Shown piece after piece: positions 8,833 through 16,386 of a DNA stretch of 18,875 nt. The notes under the pieces are model-generated. The model did no database searches and was not told the origin of the DNA. It was given only the letters and a program-made list of their open reading frames with translations. The number at the start of each line of letters is the position of its first letter. Positions within the stretch are counted from its first letter, which is position 1. The translations under genes were made by a program, and so were the position numbers. This DNA comes from an uncultured Gemmatimonadota bacterium (lineage in GTDB: Bacteria > Gemmatimonadota > Gemmatimonadetes > Gemmatimonadales > GWC2-71-9), in the NCBI GenBank assembly GCA_937961295.1, contig CALGOK010000102.1, forward strand, positions 1 to 18,875. Reading direction: 5' to 3'.

Positions 8833-8912
8833 CGACAACGCGAGGGGCGAGAGGCGAGGGGCGCTGTTCTAGGCCGGTTCCGCCCCTCGCCCTTCGCCCC
8901 TCGCGTTGTCGC
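8831..8912 (+). repeat. Heptad-arm palindromic repeat, copy 2
   Basis: The longest copy: arms of 32 bases (8832-8863 and 8881-8912) with two adjacent mismatches and a 17-base loop. Each arm has the outer GCGACAACGC sequence followed by three GARGGGC-like heptads. It begins within the TAG stop of permease D and ends two bases before the TATCTT in front of the deacetylase gene. Confidence 0.88.
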
Positions 8913-8913
8913 C

Positions 8914-8924
8914 TATCTTCCAGC
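8914..8924 (+). promoter_or_regulatory. Candidate -10 element for a leaderless mRNA
   Basis: TATCTT at 8914-8919, five bases, then the ATG of the deacetylase gene, with no Shine-Dalgarno sequence. The spacing is identical to that at 6197 and 9746. It would start a new transcript after the exporter operon. Confidence 0.5.
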
Positions 8925-9647
8925 ATGCCCCACGCCGACCTCCTCGCCATCTTCGCCCACCCCGACGACGCCGAGCTGCTCGTGGGCGGGACGCTGATCA
9001 AGGCCGCCGACCAGGGCCACGCCGTGGCCGTGATCGACCTCACCCGCGGGGAACTCGGCACCAGGGGCACTCCGGAGATCCGCGCCCGCGAGGCACAGGA
9101 CTCCGCCCGGGTGCTCGGCCTGGTGGCGCGCGAGACCCTCGACCTCGGCGACAGCCGGATCGAGAACACCGAGGCCAATCGCCGGGTGGTGATCGAGGCG
9201 ATCCGCCGCTACCGCCCGCGCGCGGTGCTCACCCACTACACGGTCGGTCGGCATCCCGACCATCGCCGCACCGCCGAGCTGGTGCGCGACGCCTGCTTCC
9301 TCGCCGGTCTCGCCAACCATCCCGCCGAGGGCGAGAAGCACCGCCCCACCAAGGTCCACTTCGCGATGGGGTACCGCGAAGACCCTGAGAAGCCGACGTT
9401 CGTGGTCGACACCACCGCCCAGTTCGAGCGGAAGCTCGAGGCGCTGCGCTGCTACGCCTCGCAGTGGGGCGCCGACACGACCCAGGGTGGCGAGCTGCAC
9501 CCCACCGGCCAGCAACTCTTCGACCTGGTCCGGACCCAGGACGCCCACGCCGGCTCCCTGATCCGCGCGGCCTACGGGGAGCGGTTCTGGACCCTCGAGA
9601 CGGTGGCGGTCGAGGACCTGGTGACGATGGGGGTGCAGAGCCTGTAG
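8925..9647 (+). CDS. bshB1: PIG-L/LmbE-family deacetylase, bacillithiol biosynthesis BshB1-like
   Basis: A 240-residue zinc-dependent N-acetylglucosaminyl deacetylase of the PIG-L family (PF02585). The metal and catalytic motif AHPDDAE is at residues 11-17 and the second metal motif HPDH at 110-113. DLTRGELGTRGTPEIRA (38-54) and the late SQWG segment are typical of BshB1. In bacillithiol synthesis BshB1 removes the acetyl group from N-acetylglucosaminyl malate before cysteine is added. Other PIG-L proteins act on mycothiol intermediates or other GlcNAc conjugates, so the exact substrate is inferred; no bshA or bshC is in view. The gene has its own candidate promoter and is flanked by two copies of the heptad-arm palindrome. 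The cysteine desulfurase follows 109 bases later. Confidence 0.85.
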   Translation: MPHADLLAIFAHPDDAELLVGGTLIKAADQGHAVAVIDLTRGELGTRGTPEIRAREAQDSARVLGLVARETLDLGDSRIENTEANRRVVIEAIRRYRPRAVLTHYTVGRHPDHRRTAELVRDACFLAGLANHPAEGEKHRPTKVHFAMGYREDPEKPTFVVDTTAQFERKLEALRCYASQWGADTTQGGELHPTGQQLFDLVRTQDAHAGSLIRAAYGERFWTLETVAVEDLVTMGVQSL

Positions 9648-9649
9648 CA

Positions 9650-9726
9650 GCGACATCGCGAAGGGCGAAGGGCGAGGGGCGATCCCGGTCGGTCCGCGCT
9701 TCGCCCCTCGCCCCTCGCGCTGTCGC
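9650..9726 (+). repeat. Heptad-arm palindromic repeat, copy 3
   Basis: Arms of 26 bases (9650-9675 and 9701-9726) with three mismatches. The left arm carries one more GARGGGC heptad than the right, so the loop region 9676-9700 still resembles arm sequence. It starts three bases after the TAG stop of the deacetylase gene. Its arms share the outer GCGACA and heptad pattern of the copies at 6123 and 8831, but its loop is different. Confidence 0.82.
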
Positions 9727-9745
9727 CCCAGCCCGCCGTTCCGCG

Positions 9746-9756
9746 TATCTTTAGGC
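9746..9756 (+). promoter_or_regulatory. Candidate -10 element for a leaderless mRNA
   Basis: TATCTT at 9746-9751, five bases, then the ATG of the cysteine desulfurase. No Shine-Dalgarno sequence is present. Here 19 bases separate the palindrome from the hexamer, so the hexamer is not simply part of the repeat. Confidence 0.5.
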
Positions 9757-10926
9757 ATGGACGCCGTTTACCTCGACCACGCCGCCACGACCCCGGTCCG
9801 GCCGGAGGTCCTCGAGGCGATGCTGCCGTTCCTCCAGTCGGCCTGGGGGAACCCCTCCTCCCCCCATCGGATGGGCCGCGGGGCCCGTGCCGGCCTCGAG
9901 CAGGCCAAGCGGGAGACCGCCGAGGCGCTGGGGGTCGAGCCGAACCAGGTGATCTTCACCTCGGGCGGCACCGAGGCCGACAACCTCGCGATCATCGGCG
10001 CGGCGCTCGCTGCCCAGGCCGCCGGCCGGCCGATGCACGTGGTCACCACCGCCACCGAGCACAAGGCCGCCCTCGCCGCGGCCCATGCGGTGCGCCGCCT
10101 CGGCGGTCGCGAGACGATCCTCCCGGTCGACCGCAACGGCATCGTCGACCTCGACGCGCTCGATGCCGTGCTGGCCGAGCGGCCGGCGCTGGTGTCGGTG
10201 ATGTGGGTCAACAACGAGGTCGGCACCGTGCAGCCGATGGCGGAGATCTGCAGCCGATGTCGGGCGGCGGACGTCCCGCTGCACTCCGACGCGGTGCAGG
10301 CGTTCGGGAAGCTGCCGATCGACCTCGACGCGGTGCAGTGCTCGATGATCTCGATCAGCGGCCACAAGATCGGGGCGCCCAAGGGGATCGGCGCGCTGAT
10401 CGTGCGCGACCGCAAGATCGTCGAGGCGATCCTGCACGGCGGTGGCCAGCAGTGGGGCATCCGCCCCGGCACCGAGAACGTGGCTGGCGCGGTGGCGCTG
10501 GGACGCGCGGCGCTGCTCGCCGCCCGCGAGCTCGACGAGCACGTGGCCCGGCTCCGCACCATGCGCGACGACCGCGCCGCGCGCCTCGAGGCCGCCGTCC
10601 CCGACCTGCAGGTCAACGGCCGCGGGGCCCCGCGCGCACCGCACGTGCTGTCGGTGTCGATTCCCGGTGCCGACGCCGGCGCCCTGCTGATGCACCTCGA
10701 CCTCGCCGGCATCTGCGTCTCGGGCGGCTCGGCCTGTTCCACCGGCGCGATCGAGCCGTCGCACGTGCTCACGGCGATGGGGGTGGAGACTCCGGTCGCG
10801 ATCGGCACCGTGCGCATCTCGCTAGGACACGAGACCACCCAGGCCGACATCGACCGGGTGGCGGAGGCCTTCCCCGCCGTGGTGACGCGCGTGCGCGAGC
10901 TGGGGGTGGCACTCGGTCGTGCCTAG
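9757..10926 (+). CDS. Cysteine desulfurase (IscS/NifS type)
   Basis: A 389-residue pyridoxal-phosphate enzyme of the aminotransferase class V family that removes sulfur from cysteine and holds it as a persulfide. YLDHAATTP at residues 5-13 is the family N-terminal signature. The cofactor-binding lysine is K204 in SGHKIGAPKG, the conserved histidine is H102 in TEHKA, and the active-site cysteine is C327 in SGGSACSTG. The long loop around that cysteine suggests the IscS-like class I. It overlaps mnmA by eight bases, so its likely main acceptor is MnmA, as in the B. subtilis YrvO-MnmA pair. No iscU or sufU lies beside it, which supports a tRNA-thiolation role over iron-sulfur cluster assembly, though both are possible. 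Confidence 0.92.
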   Translation: MDAVYLDHAATTPVRPEVLEAMLPFLQSAWGNPSSPHRMGRGARAGLEQAKRETAEALGVEPNQVIFTSGGTEADNLAIIGAALAAQAAGRPMHVVTTATEHKAALAAAHAVRRLGGRETILPVDRNGIVDLDALDAVLAERPALVSVMWVNNEVGTVQPMAEICSRCRAADVPLHSDAVQAFGKLPIDLDAVQCSMISISGHKIGAPKGIGALIVRDRKIVEAILHGGGQQWGIRPGTENVAGAVALGRAALLAARELDEHVARLRTMRDDRAARLEAAVPDLQVNGRGAPRAPHVLSVSIPGADAGALLMHLDLAGICVSGGSACSTGAIEPSHVLTAMGVETPVAIGTVRISLGHETTQADIDRVAEAFPAVVTRVRELGVALGRA

Positions 10927-11995
10927 GCGGGAGCGGGTCCTCGTCGCGATGAGCGGCGGGGTGGATTCGTCGGTGGCGGCGGCGATGCTTGTCGAGGCGG
11001 GGCACGAGGTGATCGGCGCCACGATGAAGCTGTTCTGCCACGGCGACGACGTCCCCGACCGCCCCTGCTGCTCGCTCGACTCGATCAACGACGCACGCGC
11101 GGTGGCCCATCGGCTCGGCATCCCGCACTACGTCCTCAACCTCGAGGACCGCTTCAGGGCCAGCGTGATCGACGACTTCGTCGCCGAGTACGCCGCCGGC
11201 CGCACCCCGATCCCCTGCGTGCGGTGCAACTCGTTCACCAAGTTCCGCGACCTGCTGGCCCACGCCGACGCGCTCGACTGCGACGCGATCGCCACGGGCC
11301 ACTATGCGCGCGCCGTGGATGGCGCGCTGCACCGCGGCAGCGACCGCAACAAGGACCAGAGCTACTTCCTCTGGGGGATCGACCGCGCGGTCGTCGCCCG
11401 GATGCGCACCCCCGTGGGAACGCTCACCAAGGACGCGACCCGCGCGCAGGCCCGCGCGCTGCAGCTCGAGACCGCCGACAAGGCCGAGAGCGTGGAGATC
11501 TGCTTCGTCCCCGACGGCGACTACGTGCAGGTGCTGCGCGAGCGACTGCCGGCCGACGCACCGGCGCTGGCGCCGGGACCCCTGGTCACCACCAGCGGCG
11601 AGGTGATCGGCGAGCACGAGGGGTTCGCCAACTACACCGTGGGCCAGCGGCGCCGGCTTCCGGGCGGGCGCCAGCTGCCGCTCTACGTCCTCGGCGTCCG
11701 CCCCGACACGCGCGAGGTGGTGGTCGGCACGAACGAGGAGCTGCACGGCCACGCGGTCACCCTCGCGGAGGTGAACTGGTTCGACACCCCCCTGCGCGTG
11801 GGCGAGCGCTGCAGAGTGCAGCTCCGGTACCGCAGCGCGGCGGTGCCCGCCCGGGTCCGGGCCTCTGGTGACGGAACGGTGACATTCAACCTCGAGATTC
11901 CGGTCCGGGCAATCGCCCCGGGACAGTCGGGGGCCATCTATGACGACGCCGACGACCGGCTGCTCGGCGGCGGCGTGATCGGGGGAGCGGCATGA
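10919..11995 (+). CDS. mnmA: tRNA-specific 2-thiouridylase MnmA
   Basis: A 358-residue enzyme that thiolates uridine 34 of Lys, Glu and Gln tRNAs, using ATP and persulfide sulfur. The PP-loop MSGGVDSS starts at residue 11. The two catalytic cysteines are visible: C100 in IPCVRCN and C195 in EICFVPDG. ATGHYAR (126-131) and KDQSYFLW (145-152) are also typical, and the C-terminal part has the tRNA-binding and beta-barrel regions (NYTVGQRRRLP). The start is the GTG at 10919 inside the desulfurase gene; MPRRERVLVAMSGG places it at the expected distance from the PP-loop. The stop overlaps the next ATG (ATGA). Length and motifs are complete, so it should be active. Confidence 0.95.
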   Translation: MPRRERVLVAMSGGVDSSVAAAMLVEAGHEVIGATMKLFCHGDDVPDRPCCSLDSINDARAVAHRLGIPHYVLNLEDRFRASVIDDFVAEYAAGRTPIPCVRCNSFTKFRDLLAHADALDCDAIATGHYARAVDGALHRGSDRNKDQSYFLWGIDRAVVARMRTPVGTLTKDATRAQARALQLETADKAESVEICFVPDGDYVQVLRERLPADAPALAPGPLVTTSGEVIGEHEGFANYTVGQRRRLPGGRQLPLYVLGVRPDTREVVVGTNEELHGHAVTLAEVNWFDTPLRVGERCRVQLRYRSAAVPARVRASGDGTVTFNLEIPVRAIAPGQSGAIYDDADDRLLGGGVIGGAA

Positions 11996-12372
11996 GGGAG
12001 TTTGCCATTCGCCTGTTGATCACCGCACTGGCCCTCTGGGTGGCCGTGCAACTGGTCAGCGGCATCACCTTCACCGGCGCACCGGTGGCGCTCATCGGCG
12101 TGGCGCTGGTCTTCGGCGTGGTCAACGCCGTGCTCAAGCCACTGCTCACGATCCTCACCTGTCCGCTGATTCTCCTCACGCTCGGGCTGTTCACGCTGGT
12201 GCTCAACGCGATCCTGCTCCTCGCCACGGCCCGGCTCTCGCAGGCGCTCGGCCTCGGCTTCGCCGTGGACGGCTTCTGGCCGGCGTTCTGGGGTGGGCTG
12301 CTGATCGGGATCTCCAGCACCGTGCTCGTGGCGCTCACCCGCGACCGCCCCCACGCCGAGCGGTCGTGGTGA
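11992..12372 (+). CDS. PF04020-family four-helix membrane protein (YvlD / phage holin 4 superfamily)
   Basis: A 126-residue hydrophobic protein with four predicted membrane helices, at about residues 4-22, 29-48, 53-78 and 92-117. The segment FGVVNAVLKPLLTILTCPLI, followed by LTLGLFTLVLNAILL, is the recognisable core of the PF04020 family. Despite the 'holin' name, most members are chromosomal proteins of unknown role, and nothing here suggests a phage. It starts at an ATG overlapping the mnmA stop and ends overlapping the GTG of ppk, so it is translated with both. Function cannot be assigned from the sequence. Confidence 0.85.
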   Translation: MREFAIRLLITALALWVAVQLVSGITFTGAPVALIGVALVFGVVNAVLKPLLTILTCPLILLTLGLFTLVLNAILLLATARLSQALGLGFAVDGFWPAFWGGLLIGISSTVLVALTRDRPHAERSW

Positions 12373-14495
12373 GCCAGCCCTGGTCGTCGGCCGCGGCGCC
12401 CGAGGTGCCCGAGGTGCCCGAGGCCCCGCGCGACCTGCGCGACCCGGCGCTCTACCAGAACCGCGAGCTGTCGTGGCTGGAGTTCAACCGCCGGGTGCTG
12501 CACGAGGCGCTCGACCCGCGCACCCCGCTGCTGGAGCGCGCCAAGTTCCTCGCCATCTTCGCCAGCAACCTCGACGAGTTCTTCCAGGTGCGCGTGGCCG
12601 GGGTGCGCGAGCAGGTCGCCGCCGGGATCCGGGAGCACACCCCCGACCCGCTGCTGCCGGCGCAGCAGCTGGTGGCCATCCGCGAGACCGTGCGCGGCAT
12701 GGTGGCGCAGCACGCCCGCGGGATGATGCACGACGTGCTCCCCGCGCTGGCAAGCCACGGCATCGTGATCCACGAGCACTGGGACGCGCTCCCCGCGCGC
12801 GAGCGGGCCCCGCTCCCCGGCTGGCGCCACTCGAACGTGTTCCCGGTGCTCACACCGCTGGCGGTCGACCCGGCGCACCCGTTCCCGCACATCAGCAACC
12901 TGTCGCTGTCGCTGGCGGTGTCGCTGATCGACACCGACGGCGAGACGCGCTTCGCGCGGGTCAAGGTGCCCAAGCTGCTGCCGCGGTGGGTGCCGCTGCT
13001 CGCGGCGCGGGAGTTCCTGCCGCTCGAGCAGCTGATCGGGGCGCACCTCGAGGCGCTGTTCCCCGGCATCGCGCTGCAGGGATGGTGGCCGTTCCGGATC
13101 ACCCGCAACACCGACCTCAACCTCGAGACCGGCCAGGGCGACCTGGACGAGGCCGACGACCTCCTCGAGCTGATCGAGGAGGAGGTGCGCAGCCGCCGCT
13201 TCGGCGAGGTGGTGCGGCTGGAGGTCCAGCGCACCATGCCCGACGCGATGCGCACCCTGCTGCTGGAGGAGTTCAACGAGGCCAACGGCGGCGAGGGGCT
13301 CACCCTCGTCCCCGATGACGTCTTCGAGGTTGACGGACTGCTCGATGCCACCGACCTGATGACCATCGGCACGCTCGACGTCCCGGCGCTCAGGGACGAG
13401 CCGTTCCATCCGGTCACCCCGCGACGGCTCGACGAGAATCGCGACCCGTTCGCGGTGATTCGCGAGGGCGACGTCTTCCTGCACCACCCGTACGACTCCT
13501 ACCAGACCACGGTGGAGCGGCTGGTGGCCATCGCGTCGGAGGATCCCGACGTGCTGGCCATCAAGATCACCCTCTACCGCACCGGCGGCGAGATGGCGCG
13601 GTTGCTGGCGCATGCCGCCGAGCGCGGCAAGCAGGTGGCGGTGCTGATCGAGCTGCAGGCGCGGTTCGACGAGGAGCACAACATCACGTGGGCCAAGCGC
13701 TTCGAGGAGATCGGGGTGCACGTGAGCTACGGCGACGCCGGGCTCAAGACCCACGGCAAGGTGCTGCTGGTCGTCCGGCGCGAGGGCGACCGGATCCGCC
13801 GCTACGTGCACATCGGCACCGGCAACTACAACGCGCGCACCGCCAGGCTCTACACCGACTTCGGCCTGCTCACCTGCGACGAGGAGATCGGCGCCGACCT
13901 CTCCGACCTGTTCAACGTCCTCACCGGGTTCGCGATCCCGTCGGGCTATCGCAAGCTGATCGTGGCGCCGCGCTGGATGAAGCGGCACGTGCTGGAATGC
14001 ATCCGCCGCGAGGCGGCCCACGCGCGCGCGGGTCGCCAGGCGCGGATCCTCGCCAAGATGAACGCGCTGGTCGACCCCGACGTGATCGAGGCGCTCTACG
14101 ACGCGAGCAGCGCCGGCGTGCAGGTGGACCTGATCGTCCGCGGCATTTGCTGCCTCCGCCCCGGCGTTCCCGGGGTGAGCGAGAACATCCGGGTCATCTC
14201 CATCCTCGGCCGATTCCTGGAGCACTCGCGCGCGGCGGTGTTCCGCAACGGCGGCCGCGAGCAGGTGTTCATCTCGTCGGCCGACTGGATGCCGCGCAAC
14301 CTCGACCGCCGCGTCGAGGTGGCGGTGCCGATCGAGGACCCGCGCCACCGCAGCGAGATCCGCCGGCTGCTCGAGGGGATGCTGGCTGACAACCGCCAGG
14401 CGTGGGAGATGCAGCCCGACGGCAGCTACGTGCAGCGCCACCCCGCGCCGGGCGAACCGGAACGGGCGACGCATCGGATGCTGGTGGGGCGGTAG
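12366..14495 (+). CDS. ppk1: Polyphosphate kinase 1
   Basis: A 709-residue kinase that reversibly builds polyphosphate from ATP. The N-terminal domain shows NRELSWLEFNRRVLHEA and SNLDEFFQVRVAGVRE. The head domain has HPFPHISNLSLSLAV. The C-terminal catalytic domains have LHHPYDSYQTTVERLV, ITLYRTGG, the phospho-acceptor histidine H463 in GLKTHGKVL, and H620 in FLEHSR. These two are 157 residues apart, the same interval as H435 and H592 of E. coli PPK. IGTGNYNARTARLYTDFGL is also typical. There are tandem GTG codons at 12366 and 12369; the second gives a GTGA overlap with the preceding stop and may be the true start. The N-terminus carries a short EVPEVPEAP run. The gene closes the operon, before a convergent intergenic region. 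Confidence 0.95.
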   Translation: MVSQPWSSAAAPEVPEVPEAPRDLRDPALYQNRELSWLEFNRRVLHEALDPRTPLLERAKFLAIFASNLDEFFQVRVAGVREQVAAGIREHTPDPLLPAQQLVAIRETVRGMVAQHARGMMHDVLPALASHGIVIHEHWDALPARERAPLPGWRHSNVFPVLTPLAVDPAHPFPHISNLSLSLAVSLIDTDGETRFARVKVPKLLPRWVPLLAAREFLPLEQLIGAHLEALFPGIALQGWWPFRITRNTDLNLETGQGDLDEADDLLELIEEEVRSRRFGEVVRLEVQRTMPDAMRTLLLEEFNEANGGEGLTLVPDDVFEVDGLLDATDLMTIGTLDVPALRDEPFHPVTPRRLDENRDPFAVIREGDVFLHHPYDSYQTTVERLVAIASEDPDVLAIKITLYRTGGEMARLLAHAAERGKQVAVLIELQARFDEEHNITWAKRFEEIGVHVSYGDAGLKTHGKVLLVVRREGDRIRRYVHIGTGNYNARTARLYTDFGLLTCDEEIGADLSDLFNVLTGFAIPSGYRKLIVAPRWMKRHVLECIRREAAHARAGRQARILAKMNALVDPDVIEALYDASSAGVQVDLIVRGICCLRPGVPGVSENIRVISILGRFLEHSRAAVFRNGGREQVFISSADWMPRNLDRRVEVAVPIEDPRHRSEIRRLLEGMLADNRQAWEMQPDGSYVQRHPAPGEPERATHRMLVGR

Positions 14496-14503
14496 ACGAG
14501 AGA

Positions 14504-14533
14504 CGTAGGGGCGACCCATGGGTCGCCCCTACG
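14504..14533 (+). repeat. Perfect 30-bp palindrome between convergent genes
   Basis: Positions 14504-14518 are the exact reverse complement of 14519-14533, with GTAGGGGCGACCC as the core of each arm and no loop. It lies eight bases after the ppk stop, in the gap where ppk and dnaJ converge. It could act as a bidirectional terminator or be a REP-like element; GTAG at the arm base is the tetranucleotide often found beside REP hairpins. No T-run follows on either strand. Confidence 0.8.
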
Positions 14534-14559
14534 CCTGCCCCCTGGATGACTTGCCACCA

Positions 14560-14584
14560 TCCCCGCGGCCTGACGGCCGCGGCT
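14560..14584 (-). repeat. CCGTCAGGCCGCGG palindromic repeat, copy 3 (inverted)
   Basis: The reverse complement of this segment matches the repeat at 7483-7507 in 24 of 25 bases. In this copy the two stem halves are perfectly complementary over eight bases (CCGCGGCC and GGCCGCGG, loop TGAC). Together with the palindrome at 14504 it fills the ppk-dnaJ gap and may help end transcription from both sides. Confidence 0.75.
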
Positions 14585-14601
14585 GGGTCGACGGTGTAGG
14601 G

Positions 14602-15684
14602 TCAGGTTTCCAGGAACGTCTTGAACGCCGCTTCCTGCTCCGGCGTCAGCTTGTCGGGAATCTTCACGTTCACGGTGACGATCTGGTCGCCCTTCTGGCC
14701 GTGCTTCTCGAGCCCCTGGCCGCGGATCCGGAACTTCTTGCCAGGCTGCGTGCCGGCAGGAATCCGCAGCTTCACCTTCGAGCCGTGAATCGTCTTCACC
14801 GCCACGCTGGTGCCGAGCACCGCCTGCTCGAGCTTCACCGGGATCTCGGCGTGGATGTCGAGACCCGAGCGTGAGAAGAACCGGTCGGGTTCCACCTCGA
14901 ACGTCACCAGCACATCGCTCGCGGGTCCGCCGGCGCTCATCTTGGGCCCCTGCCCCTTGAGCCGCACCTTGGTGCCGTTGTCGGTGGCGGGCGGCACGGT
15001 GACCAGCAGCTCCTTGCGCTGCTGCTGCTCGCCGGTGCCCGCACAGGTGCCGCAGCGCACCGACGGCACCTTGCCGCGACCGCGGCACACCGGGCACGGC
15101 CGGTTGACGGCGAAGCCACCCTGGCCGAACGAGATCGTCCCGCGCCCGCTGCACTCCTCGCAGGTGGCCATCGTCGCACCCGGTCCCGCGCCGGTCCCGC
15201 CGCAGGCGCTGCACGCGTCGGTCATCGTGAGCGCGACGGGCACCTTGCCGCCGGTGGCCGCAGTGCGGAACGGCACCTTGATGGTGACCTCGGCGTTGGC
15301 GGGACGCGACGAAGCCGCCTCCTCGCGTCCGCGCCGCCCGAAGATCGACGAGAAGATGTCGCCGAGTCCGAACGAGCCGATGTCGCCGAAGTCGAAGCCC
15401 TCCTCGGGCGACGGTCCTGCACTCCCCGGGCGCCGCGCGCCACCACGGCGGATGCCGTCGAACGCGCCAAGCTTCCGCATCCGGTCGTACTTGGCCTTCT
15501 TCTCGGCGTCGGAAAGCACCGCGTGCGCCTCGGAGATCTCCTTGAAGCGCTCGGCGGCCTTGGGATCGTTGGGGTTGGCGTCGGGATGGTTTTCCTTCGC
15601 CAGCTTCCGATAGGCCTTCTTGATGTCGGCCGCGCTGGCGCTGTCCGGCACGCCGAGGACCGCGTAGAAGTCCCGCGTCGCCAC
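14602..15684 (-). CDS. dnaJ: Chaperone DnaJ (type I J-protein)
   Basis: A 360-residue co-chaperone that delivers substrates to DnaK and stimulates its ATPase. The J-domain spans residues 1-70 with the essential HPD at 33-35. A short G/F-rich linker follows at about 95-120 (EEGFDFGDIGSFGLGDIFSS). The four CxxC zinc-binding motifs are intact at 158-161, 175-178, 197-200 and 211-214, and the C-terminal substrate-binding and dimerisation domain completes the protein. The G/F region is shorter than in E. coli DnaJ but the architecture is complete. The start is a GTG, three bases beyond the grpE stop, with no obvious own SD, so translation is probably coupled to grpE. No dnaK or hrcA is in the window. 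Confidence 0.95.
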   Translation of the reverse strand: MATRDFYAVLGVPDSASAADIKKAYRKLAKENHPDANPNDPKAAERFKEISEAHAVLSDAEKKAKYDRMRKLGAFDGIRRGGARRPGSAGPSPEEGFDFGDIGSFGLGDIFSSIFGRRGREEAASSRPANAEVTIKVPFRTAATGGKVPVALTMTDACSACGGTGAGPGATMATCEECSGRGTISFGQGGFAVNRPCPVCRGRGKVPSVRCGTCAGTGEQQQRKELLVTVPPATDNGTKVRLKGQGPKMSAGGPASDVLVTFEVEPDRFFSRSGLDIHAEIPVKLEQAVLGTSVAVKTIHGSKVKLRIPAGTQPGKKFRIRGQGLEKHGQKGDQIVTVNVKIPDKLTPEQEAAFKTFLET

Positions 15685-15687
15685 TGG

Positions 15688-16293
15688 TTAGAGCGCTCCG
15701 TCCACCGACCAGACCTGCACCCGGGCGTGGCGCACCACCGTGCCGCGGAAGCGGTAGCCAGGCTGGAACGTCGCCGCCACCAGGTTGTCCTTGGCCGGAT
15801 CGTCGGTGGGGAGCAGTGACACCGCCTCGTGCTCGTTCGGGTCGAACGGCTTCCCGTCCGGTTCCAGCCGCTCCAGCCCGGCGTTGCCGAGTTCCTTGCC
15901 GAGCTTCTTGGCAAAGAGGGAGAACCCGTCGCGGTAGGCGGCGTAGTCGGTCTGCTCGGGATCGCTCTGCAGCAGTCGGTCGACGTCGTCGAGCTCGTCG
16001 AGCAGCCGGCCGACCAAATCGGTGGCGCCGCGATCGAACGATTCGCCCTTCTCGCGCGTGGTCCGCGTGCGGTAGTTGTCGTACTCCGCCGCCAGCCTCA
16101 GGAACCGGTCCTCGGCCGCCTGGAGCGCCTCGGCCGCCTCCTTGGCCGGCACGCTGTCGCCCGGCTCCCACCCCTCCTCGAGGTGATGGGTCACCGGCTC
16201 GGCCGGCAGCTTTCCGCCCTCAGGGTTGTCCCCGGTGGCGTCGGCAGCGGCGTCGGCTGACTGGTCGGCAGGTGGCTGGGACTTCTCAGGCAT
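15688..16293 (-). CDS. grpE: Nucleotide exchange factor GrpE
   Basis: A 201-residue GrpE (PF01025), which releases ADP from DnaK. The first 45-50 residues are a low-complexity, acidic and alanine-rich disordered tail. A long coiled-coil segment follows (about 50-115, including AAEDRFLRLAAEYDNYRTRT, the family's most conserved stretch). The C-terminal beta-domain includes FDPNEHEAVSLLPTDD and GYRFRGTVVRHARVQVW. The ATG at 16291-16293 is supported by the family's typical N-terminal length; a GGAG lies about 12 bases upstream. It forms an operon with dnaJ. Its upstream region meets the palindromic array of the RAYT element, so its promoter must lie within roughly 80 bases of the start or inside or beyond the repeats. 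No heat-shock operator such as CIRCE was seen. Confidence 0.93.
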   Translation of the reverse strand: MPEKSQPPADQSADAAADATGDNPEGGKLPAEPVTHHLEEGWEPGDSVPAKEAAEALQAAEDRFLRLAAEYDNYRTRTTREKGESFDRGATDLVGRLLDELDDVDRLLQSDPEQTDYAAYRDGFSLFAKKLGKELGNAGLERLEPDGKPFDPNEHEAVSLLPTDDPAKDNLVAATFQPGYRFRGTVVRHARVQVWSVDGAL

Positions 16294-16370
16294 CGATCAT
16301 CAAGCTCCGCAAGGCGTTAGGCCCTAAAGCAAGGCAACCGGCGTGCCGGAGGAAAGGGCCAGAATGGCAG

Positions 16371-16385
16371 GGCCGCGAAGCGGCC
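16371..16385 (+). repeat. Small GC hairpin beside the REP array
   Basis: GGCCGC, loop GAA, GCGGCC: a perfect six-base stem directly before the 37-bp repeat array. It does not share the array's core sequence but sits at its grpE-proximal edge. Confidence 0.55.
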
Positions 16386-16386
16386 C

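Noticed and set aside
6196..8838. An open frame of 880 codons on the minus strand opposite permeases C and D (also long ones at 3105-4859 and 3632-6130)
   Set aside because: They lie opposite well-supported permease genes, their translations are His/Arg/Asp/Gly-rich with no recognisable family, and such antisense frames are expected in GC-rich codon usage.
11992..12372. Phage lysis holin or prophage remnant
   Set aside because: The family is named for holins but the gene is embedded by overlaps between mnmA and ppk, with no other phage gene nearby.
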